Below are positions 1 to 4,551 of a stretch of DNA of 6,243 nt, piece after piece. The translations under genes and the position numbers were made by a program. Source of the stretch: 66-474 sp035277545 (GTDB taxonomy: Bacteria; Pseudomonadota; Gammaproteobacteria; Xanthomonadales; Rhodanobacteraceae); the NCBI GenBank assembly GCA_035277545.1, contig DATEKI010000050.1, positions 1-6,243 on the forward strand. Reading direction: 5' to 3'. Below the pieces are notes generated by a model that was given only the letters and a program-made list of their open reading frames with translations, ran no database searches and was not told where the DNA came from. Each line of letters opens with the position of its first letter. Positions within the stretch are counted from its first letter, which is position 1.

Positions 1-14
1 GCGGGCTTTTTCTT
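1..14 (+). terminator. Probable 3' half of a rho-independent terminator, cut by the left edge
   Basis: The window opens with GCGGGC followed directly by TTTTTCTT. This is the usual look of the descending GC-rich arm and U-tract of an intrinsic terminator. The ascending arm (expected to read GCCCGC) would lie left of the window, so the hairpin cannot be confirmed. If real, it ends transcription of a plus-strand gene outside the window and separates it from the gene at 323. Confidence 0.4.
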
Positions 15-214
15 GTGAACCTCCCATCAGGCGGTGTTCGACCCACTGCGGAAGTTGGCCGGAAACGAGCGAGTGTCTGCTTCCCGACAGCGCCTCCAAG
101 ACGGCGGTGTTGTTTAGTCTGCTCAAAGTCCACGTCAGCCAGTCCACCCGTCCGTGCACGCGACCAGTCATGGTGGCGCCTCCCCGCGTGCGCCAAAAAA
201 GTTTTCCTCAGCAT
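15..214. other. Gene-free stretch upstream of the first secreted-protein gene
   Basis: No convincing coding region is seen here. Open frames on both strands have low-complexity, Arg/Pro/Ser-rich translations with no family resemblance and no ribosome binding site. An A/T tract at about 194-207 (six A then GTTTT) sits just upstream of the promoter-like motif at 215 and could act as an UP-like element. Otherwise nothing stands out. Confidence 0.5.
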
Positions 215-243
215 GCATCCGTGTGCCGATGGATCTCGTATCT
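215..243 (+). promoter_or_regulatory. Putative ECF sigma promoter of the secreted-protein gene at 323
   Basis: GCATCCG (215-221), 15 bases, then CGTATCT (237-243). The same two blocks at the same spacing occur before the secreted-protein gene at 3640 (3562-3590), and a variant precedes the GST gene on the minus strand. Block sizes and spacing suit an ECF-type -35/-10 promoter, and a CGT core in the -10 is common for this sigma class. The start of transcription would fall near 250, giving a leader of roughly 70 bases that contains the palindrome at 263-280. Recognition by the ECF factor at 2216 is inferred. Confidence 0.62.
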
Positions 244-262
244 GTCGAGTACGGCCATAAAT

Positions 263-280
263 CCGGCATCGCGATGCCGG
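263..280. repeat. Perfect 18-bp palindrome in the putative leader
   Basis: CCGGCATCG is followed immediately by its exact reverse complement CGATGCCGG. As RNA it could fold into a seven-base-pair stem with a CGCG tetraloop, about 12 bases after the inferred transcription start and 42 bases before the ATG at 323. As DNA it could bind a dimeric regulator. A second, shorter palindrome (CGCGTACGCG, 288-297) follows. Possible roles are mRNA 5'-end stabilisation, operator or chance in GC-rich DNA; none can be settled here. Confidence 0.5.
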
Positions 281-312
281 GGCATGACGCGTACGCGCAG
301 TGTGGATCCCTC

Positions 313-318
313 GGAGGG
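313..318 (+). promoter_or_regulatory. Ribosome binding site deciding the start at 323
   Basis: GGAGGG lies four bases before the ATG at 323. It is the only strong Shine-Dalgarno match ahead of any start in this frame, and a signal peptide begins at that ATG. It therefore rules out the longer in-frame extension back to 107. The SD can pair weakly with CCCT just upstream (308-311). Confidence 0.7.
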
Positions 319-322
319 CCCC

Positions 323-1186
323 ATGAAACCCATCAAACATCCAGTTGCCAGACTTTTGCTCGGCGCGTTGTGCGCATCGCTATTTGCGGTTGGGGGCGCG
401 TATGGCCAATCCCTCAAGCCCAATCAGACCATGGGCTTTTCCAACGGCAATCTCGTGAAGTTCACCTATCAGCAGAACTTCGATTGCGTCGATCAACCCA
501 GGGACGATCTGGACTACAACGGCATGGCGGCGCAATCGGACGCGGGAGAGTTCCAGACTCCCATCTGCCAGGCGGGTATCCAGACCACGCTCGATCCGAC
601 CGGAAAACGCGGCACGGATTTCCCGATCCTCTACGTGCTGGTCCCGATGTTTTCGGTCAACAACGACCAGAACCCGGATGATGCGATTCCGTGTCCGCCG
701 GAAGCAAGGTTGAGCACGCTGTGTGGACGCGCGCTGGGCCAGACCTTGATCAAGCTGTTCGGGGCGGTACCGGAAGCCTACAAGGCCAAACCGGCGGTGT
801 TCACCGATTGCCCGAACCCTGGCTCACCGCCCGGGACCTGCACGATGCATGCTTCCACCGTCGATCTCGGCAAGGTGCTGGTCGCACTCGGCAAACTGCC
901 TGCGCCGGCGAAGAACGTATTCCTGCCCACGCCGAACCACAGCCACGTGATCACCAACTCACTTGCGAACACCAAGGCGATCTGGTGGGAGGTGGTACCC
1001 GTGCTGGTGACCAATATTGCCGAGTGGCCGCCCGAGAATGGCAGCAGCGGCATCACTTCGGTCGAGAGCCTGAAGATCGCCGAGCGGAAGGGTGAAGCCA
1101 TCCAGGTCCCGTCCAATTTCTTCCTGTTCTTCAGCTCGCACAAGATGATGGGAATGGGCCGTGGCGGTGATCCCGATTCCGACTAG
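323..1186 (+). CDS. Secreted protein of unknown function, six cysteines in mature form
   Basis: I do not recognise the family. The product has 287 residues. Residues 1-28 are a typical Sec signal peptide: Lys/Arg-containing start, hydrophobic core LLLGALCASLFAVGG, and probable cleavage after AYG before Gln29. The Cys at 17 is not in a lipobox (preceded by Leu), so a lipoprotein is unlikely. The mature part has cysteines at 55, 82, 124, 134, 163 and 173, an even number in an exported protein that could form three disulfides. His176, His207 and His209 (in PNHSHV) and a Met-rich tail (KMMGMG, about 274-279) could bind metal, but this is speculative. There is no transmembrane helix beyond the signal. 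The start is fixed by GGAGGG and the signal peptide. A promoter-like motif matching that of the secreted protein at 3640 lies upstream (215-243), suggesting control by the ECF factor at 2216. The gene converges with the GST gene, with a palindrome cluster between them. Periplasmic or extracellular location is likely. Confidence 0.85.
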   Translation: MKPIKHPVARLLLGALCASLFAVGGAYGQSLKPNQTMGFSNGNLVKFTYQQNFDCVDQPRDDLDYNGMAAQSDAGEFQTPICQAGIQTTLDPTGKRGTDFPILYVLVPMFSVNNDQNPDDAIPCPPEARLSTLCGRALGQTLIKLFGAVPEAYKAKPAVFTDCPNPGSPPGTCTMHASTVDLGKVLVALGKLPAPAKNVFLPTPNHSHVITNSLANTKAIWWEVVPVLVTNIAEWPPENGSSGITSVESLKIAERKGEAIQVPSNFFLFFSSHKMMGMGRGGDPDSD

Positions 1187-1189
1187 GGC

Positions 1190-1250
1190 GGGTCCGGACC
1201 AACCTGCCAAGAATTAGCGAGTGCTACGGGTCCGGACCCTGTCCGGACCC
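1190..1250. repeat. Three copies of a TCCGGACC palindrome between convergent genes; possible bidirectional terminator
   Basis: GGTCCGGACC (1191-1200), GGGTCCGGACCC (1228-1239) and GTCCGGACCC (1241-1250) share the core GTCCGGACC. The first two are perfect palindromes. The last two can pair as a hairpin: GGGTCCGGA (1228-1236), loop CCCTG, then TCCGGACCC (1242-1250), a nine-base-pair all-Watson-Crick stem. No U-tract follows on either strand, so it is not a canonical intrinsic terminator. Its place four bases after the stop of the first gene and about 100 bases past the end of the GST gene suits transcript ending or 3'-end protection from both sides. A small REP-like element or multi-site operator is the alternative. 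Confidence 0.55.
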
Positions 1251-1348
1251 GGCTTCGATTGGGAAAACCAAGGCGGCGATCGGTATGGAGTATGCACGGG
1301 CATCTACCACACACGTTACGCGCATGCCGCGCGACCTTTTCCGCGATT

Positions 1349-2032
1349 TCATCCAGTCGCGAAGCTGTAGGGGCCGCCACGCTCCAGCGCCTTTCGGTAG
1401 GCCGACCGCGCATGGATGCGTTCCAGGAATGCCATGAGATTCGGCCGACTGGCATCGAGGCCCGCGCGTTGCGCGGCGGCTTCCAGCGGGAAGCTCATCT
1501 GAATGTCGGCCGCGGTGAACTCTTGTCCTGCAAACCATGTGTGTCGGCCGAGTTCACTTTCCATGAAATCGAGTTGCCGCGCGATATTGGGGTCCACGAA
1601 CAGCGTCCGCACCTTCTTCGCGATTCCCCGTGCAACGGGTTTGGCGAAAAACGGCATGGGCGCCGTGGTGAGCCGATCGAACACCAACTTCAGCAGCAAG
1701 GGCGGCATTGCCGAGCCCTCCGCGAAATGCAGCCAGTAGCGGTAGCGCAGGCGTTCCGGCGAGCCGGGCGGAGGAACCAGGCGCCCACGGCCGTAGCATT
1801 CCACGAGGTACTCGATGATCGCGCCGGATTCGGCCAGCGTGAGGTCACCATCGGTCACGACCGGAGACTTGCCGAGTGGATGGATCTTCAGCAATTCGGG
1901 CGGCGCCAGCATGGTTCCAGGGTCACGCCGGTATTTGCGGACTTCGTAGGGAAGACCCAGTTCTTCCAGCAGCCACAGGATGCGTTGTGAACGGGAATCG
2001 TCGAGATGATGGACGGTGATCATGTTGACCAT
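1349..2032 (-). CDS. Glutathione S-transferase family protein
   Basis: The product has 227 residues, the usual length for a bacterial cytosolic GST. The N-terminal thioredoxin-like domain (about 4-82) has the pattern VHHLDDSRSQRILWLLEEL, with Ser13 or Ser15 as candidate catalytic residue. It also has the cis-proline segment HPLGKSPVV (Pro57) and the glutathione-binding ESGAI (Glu68-Ser69). The helical C-terminal domain (about 92-220) carries the N-capping box FTAADI (172-177). Members conjugate or reduce electrophiles with glutathione in the cytoplasm; the substrate here is unknown. The frame is open further upstream to 2137, but the promoter-like motif at 2080-2052 would put the transcript start near 2045. 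This favours the ATG at 2032, or the alternative at 2023, where family similarity begins (MITVHHL). The RBS is weak. It is divergent from the ECF sigma gene, so its promoter lies in their shared 183-base gap. Confidence 0.88.
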   Translation of the reverse strand: MVNMITVHHLDDSRSQRILWLLEELGLPYEVRKYRRDPGTMLAPPELLKIHPLGKSPVVTDGDLTLAESGAIIEYLVECYGRGRLVPPPGSPERLRYRYWLHFAEGSAMPPLLLKLVFDRLTTAPMPFFAKPVARGIAKKVRTLFVDPNIARQLDFMESELGRHTWFAGQEFTAADIQMSFPLEAAAQRAGLDASRPNLMAFLERIHARSAYRKALERGGPYSFATG

Positions 2033-2051
2033 GCTATCCGTGTCTCGAAGC

Positions 2052-2080
2052 ACAAACGCGGCGTGAAGACAGACGGATGC
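2052..2080 (-). promoter_or_regulatory. Putative ECF sigma promoter of the GST gene (variant -10)
   Basis: Read on the minus strand, GCATCCG (2080-2074) is followed by 15 bases and CGTTTGT (2058-2052). The -35-like block and spacing are identical to those at 215-243 and 3562-3590. The -10-like block keeps CGT and the final T but differs at other positions. The inferred start near 2045 gives a leader of only about 13 bases before the ATG at 2032. It is weaker than the other two sites, but it is oriented correctly and sits in the gap next to the sigma gene. Confidence 0.45.
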
Positions 2081-2215
2081 CTTTTGTTGCCGGGGTTGCT
2101 TGCCCGTGGCCCCGTCACGCGCCATGCTTGAGCGCATGCCGTCCCCGCACGTTTCAATGGCGCTTGCGTTGCCCGCGACCCGTTGCCGGTACGAGTTCCC
2201 GTCCGGGATGCTTCA

Positions 2216-2788
2216 ATGAATCAGCAAGCCACCGACGCGCGTGAAGCGCTGGCGCGGCTACTGCAACAAAGCGCGCGTGGCGACCGTGAGGCCTTTGCCG
2301 AGTTGTATCAACGCAGTTCCGCCAAGCTGTACGGCGTGTGTCTGCGAATGCTGCGCGAGCGCGGCGAGGCCGAGGACGCGCTGCAGAACGTCTACATGAC
2401 CGTGTGGCGCCGCGCAGACCGTTTCGATCCTGGACGCTCGACCGTGATGACCTGGCTGATCACGCTCGCGCGCAACCAGTGCATCGACCGTCTGCGCCAG
2501 CATCGCGAGGCGCCACTCAACGAAGCCAGGGCGCAAAATTTCGAAGATCCGGATCGCGGTCCTCCTGCGCTCGCCGAGGCCAGCGAGCAACGCCAGCGCC
2601 TCGAACATTGCCTTGGCGCACTGGCTGAACAACAGCGTGGGGCAGTGCGTGCAGCCTTTTTTTCCGGAGCAACGTATAACCAATTGGCGGAACGCTGCGG
2701 CGTGCCGCTGGCCACGATGAAAAGCTGGATCCGCCGCAGCCTGATCCGTTTGCGCGCTTGTCTGGAACATCCCGAACTCAATCCGTGA
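2216..2788 (+). CDS. ECF-family RNA polymerase sigma factor, paired with an RskA-type anti-sigma
   Basis: The product has 190 residues, typical for an ECF (group 4) sigma factor, which directs RNA polymerase to stress promoters. Region sigma-2 spans about residues 24-96, with AEDALQNVYMTVWRRADRFDP (52-72) for core binding and melting and TWLITLARNQCIDRLR (79-94) for the -10 region. Sigma-4 spans about 125-182, with the helix-turn-helix TYNQLAERCGVPLATMKSWI (153-172) for -35 recognition. There is no C-terminal extension. The ATG at 2216 is preferred to an in-frame TTG at 2183, although the Shine-Dalgarno (GGGATG, about nine bases upstream) is only fair. Its stop overlaps the start of the anti-sigma gene, so the two are co-transcribed and translationally coupled. 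The pair resembles the SigK/RskA arrangement, but I give no symbol. No clear copy of the GCATCCG-N15-CGT motif precedes it on the plus strand, so self-activation is not evident. Confidence 0.93.
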   Translation: MNQQATDAREALARLLQQSARGDREAFAELYQRSSAKLYGVCLRMLRERGEAEDALQNVYMTVWRRADRFDPGRSTVMTWLITLARNQCIDRLRQHREAPLNEARAQNFEDPDRGPPALAEASEQRQRLEHCLGALAEQQRGAVRAAFFSGATYNQLAERCGVPLATMKSWIRRSLIRLRACLEHPELNP

Positions 2789-3534
2789 ACACGCCCCTCA
2801 ACCCCTCCACGCCTGACGACGGCAGCGAAGACCTGCGTTACGCCGAGTACGTGCTTGGCGTGCTGGACGCGGATGCGCGTGCCGCGGTCGAGCGCGAGAT
2901 CGCCGCCGACCCCAACGCGGCGATCGAGGTCGCGCGCTGGCAGCGATACCTGCTGCCGCTGGCCGAGGACATCACGCCGGCGGCGGCGCCGGACCATGTG
3001 TGGGCGCGTATCCAGCGTGAACTCGGCGGTGACAGCTCGCTGTCGCAACACCTACCGGCGCGGGCGCCGCGAAGCGGCTGGTGGAACAGCCTGTCGCTGT
3101 GGCGCGGATTGGCTGCCGGCGCTGCAGCGGTCGCGGCGGCCTTCATCATTGCGTTCATTCTCGTGCCACGCCCGACATTCGCGCCGCCGTCCGTCCACTA
3201 CATGGCGTCCACCATCACCCAGACCGATGGGCGCGTTGGCTGGACCGCGACAATGGATCTTGCGCATGGGCGCATGGTGGTGGTGCCCGCCAGTCCGCAG
3301 GCGATTCCGGCGAACCGCGCGCCGGAACTCTGGCTGATCCCCCATGGCCAGAAGCCCATCGCGGTCGGGATGATCGCTGCCAGCGCCCCCACTTCGATCA
3401 TCCTCGACAAGGCGTTGCTCTCGAAACTCGGACCCACGGCCGCGCTGGCGGTCTCGGTCGAACCGCCCGGTGGTTCACCGACCGGCCAGCCCACGGGCCC
3501 TGTGATCGCCAAGGGCAGCGTGAGCGGAATCTGA
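2785..3534 (+). CDS. RskA-type membrane anti-sigma factor
   Basis: The product has 249 residues. The N-terminal cytoplasmic sigma-binding domain (about 16-82) has the helical pattern YAEYVLGVLDADARAAVERE and ends in DHVWARIQREL. One transmembrane helix lies at about 107-127 (rich in Ala/Gly/Ile, ending FIIAFIL). The periplasmic domain (about 135-249) has the RskA signatures ELWLIPHGQKPIAVGMI (181-197) and AVSVEPPGGSPTGQPTGPVI (222-241). The protein contains no cysteine, so the HxxxCxxC zinc motif of ZAS anti-sigmas is absent, as in RskA. It should hold the ECF factor at the membrane and release it on an envelope signal, probably through regulated proteolysis. The GTG start at 2785-2787 overlaps the TGA stop of the sigma gene (GTGA), the usual coupled arrangement. 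A TTG at 2758 would add nine residues and is less likely. Confidence 0.92.
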   Translation: MNTPLNPSTPDDGSEDLRYAEYVLGVLDADARAAVEREIAADPNAAIEVARWQRYLLPLAEDITPAAAPDHVWARIQRELGGDSSLSQHLPARAPRSGWWNSLSLWRGLAAGAAAVAAAFIIAFILVPRPTFAPPSVHYMASTITQTDGRVGWTATMDLAHGRMVVVPASPQAIPANRAPELWLIPHGQKPIAVGMIAASAPTSIILDKALLSKLGPTAALAVSVEPPGGSPTGQPTGPVIAKGSVSGI

Positions 3535-3561
3535 ATCCGGTACCAAGGAGCCAAGACAGCC

Positions 3562-3590
3562 GCATCCGGATCCGCTCCGGCTCCGTATCT
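3562..3590 (+). promoter_or_regulatory. Putative ECF sigma promoter of the secreted-protein gene at 3640
   Basis: GCATCCG (3562-3568), 15 bases, then CGTATCT (3584-3590). Both blocks and the spacing match the element before the gene at 323 exactly, although the 15 bases between them differ. The inferred transcription start near 3597 gives a leader of about 43 bases. The element lies in the 105-base gap after the anti-sigma gene, so the downstream gene could be transcribed apart from the sigma operon, or from both. Confidence 0.62.
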
Positions 3591-3625
3591 CTCCAGTGCT
3601 TCCACCTTGCGAAGCGCAATCCACG

Positions 3626-3633
3626 AAAGGAGA
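3626..3633 (+). promoter_or_regulatory. Strong ribosome binding site for the gene at 3640
   Basis: AAAGGAGA ends six bases before the ATG at 3640. It fixes that codon, which begins a signal peptide, as the start rather than the in-frame alternative at 3607. It is the best Shine-Dalgarno in the window, suggesting high expression. Confidence 0.8.
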
Positions 3634-3639
3634 GATTCC

Positions 3640-4335
3640 ATGGCATCCAGACAATGCAATCGCGCCCTGGCGCTTGGCCTGTCGCTGGCACTCGTCGCCG
3701 GCGCGGTACCTGCCTTCGCCCAGATGGCCAGCAGTATGGGCGAGCAACACTCGATGACGCATCCCTCTTCGTCATCGCTTGCAAGCTACGTGGCCAGCAA
3801 CCAGCAAGCCGGCGACAACTGGTTCGGAGGCCCAAGCTACATGGGCAAGCCGGCGCTCGCGGCAACCGCGGCGCTGGTCAATGCCGGTGGTGGTGCAGGG
3901 GATTTCAGCTTCTCCAAGGCACTGGTCGCGATGCTGGGTGAGAAGACAGTCAATGCCGAGGTCGCCAAATTGACCAAACAATATGGCAAGCAGGATGTCG
4001 ACCGTTTCATCGGCGGCATGACGTTCGACGTAAACGATGCGCTGAAACAGGCCACCGGGCAGGGCATCAAGCTGCCACCGCCCGCAGATTTGCATGGCGC
4101 AGCGCTTGCCAGGGCCTTGGTCACGGCTGGCACCGCGCCTGACGGCGCGTTCTGGGCCGGACACATGTTCGACTACACGATCTCGCACGCGCTCCACAAC
4201 CAGGTGATGGCAGACGTCGATGCGCAGGATGGCCAAGCGGCAGACGCGAACACGCACCGAATCCTCAACCAGGCGATGTACGACGTAGCCCAAGCGCTCG
4301 GCATGAAAAATGTGAAGCTGGCGTCGTTCCATTGA
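3640..4335 (+). CDS. Secreted protein of unknown function, histidine-rich and cysteine-free when mature
   Basis: I do not recognise the family. The product has 231 residues. Residues 1-27 form a clear Sec signal peptide (MASRQCNR, hydrophobic ALALGLSLALVAGAV, cleavage probably after AFA before Gln28). The only cysteine, at residue 6, is removed with it. A short Met/Ser/His-rich linker (about 28-47) precedes a mainly helical body. A cluster of polar and aromatic residues lies at 171-186, FWAGHMFDYTISHALH, with His175, Asp178, His183 and His186; further histidines are at 37, 41, 152, 206 and 231. Metal or haem binding is possible but unproven. The gene lies 105 bases after the anti-sigma gene and carries its own promoter-like motif shared with the secreted protein at 323. 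This suggests that it is an output of the ECF circuit, possibly an abundant periplasmic stress protein. A strong hairpin follows the stop. Function is unknown; exported location is well supported. Confidence 0.86.
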   Translation: MASRQCNRALALGLSLALVAGAVPAFAQMASSMGEQHSMTHPSSSSLASYVASNQQAGDNWFGGPSYMGKPALAATAALVNAGGGAGDFSFSKALVAMLGEKTVNAEVAKLTKQYGKQDVDRFIGGMTFDVNDALKQATGQGIKLPPPADLHGAALARALVTAGTAPDGAFWAGHMFDYTISHALHNQVMADVDAQDGQAADANTHRILNQAMYDVAQALGMKNVKLASFH

Positions 4336-4366
4336 CAGCCACCCGCATTCGAGACGCGCAATGAAG

Positions 4367-4397
4367 GCTGGGCGATGGAACATCGCCCAGCTCCTTT
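4367..4397 (+). terminator. Strong hairpin, probable terminator after the secreted-protein gene
   Basis: GCTGGGCGATG (4367-4377), triloop GAA, then CATCGCCCAGC (4381-4391) give an 11-base-pair perfect stem. It starts about 30 bases after the stop at 4335. The following TCCTTTG is only modestly T-rich, so termination may be partial. The hairpin is symmetric and lies between convergent genes, so it may also work for the GH35 transcript from the other side. The rest of the gap (4398-4551) shows nothing I can name. Confidence 0.65.
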
Positions 4398-4551
4398 GCC
4401 GCGCACACCGTCACCTTGGCAGAGGAGGCTTGCGGCTCTTGTGGGCGCGCGACTGGCGGGGAAGCGGGCATTCAAAATGTGGGGGCGACAGTCCGCAGTG
4501 GGCCGTTTTGAGACGAAGGGGAATGACGGGTCGGCTTCGGCGTGTTTTTCG

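Noticed and set aside
107..322. N-terminal extension of the first secreted protein
   Set aside because: The extension has no RBS or domain, would bury a clear signal peptide inside the protein, and overlaps the putative promoter and palindrome. The GGAGGG before 323 decides the start.
367..379. Possible lipoprotein signal (Cys17 in the first secreted protein)
   Set aside because: The residue before Cys is Leu and the segment GALC does not fit a lipobox. A normal signal-peptidase I site (AYG before Gln29) follows.
1259..1990. Long plus-strand open frame (243 codons) across the GST gene
   Set aside because: It is the antisense shadow of the GST. The minus-strand product has complete GST motifs and normal length, while this frame has no start signal or recognisable domain.
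2392..3051. Minus-strand open frame (219 codons) opposite the sigma/anti-sigma junction
   Set aside because: Arg-rich translation typical of the antisense of GC-rich coding DNA, with no family resemblance, opposite two confidently identified genes.
3081..3941. Plus-strand open frame (286 codons) spanning the end of the anti-sigma gene and the start of the next gene
   Set aside because: It is out of frame with both well-supported genes, its translation is low-complexity and Arg/Gly-rich, and it would run across a promoter-like element and a strong RBS.
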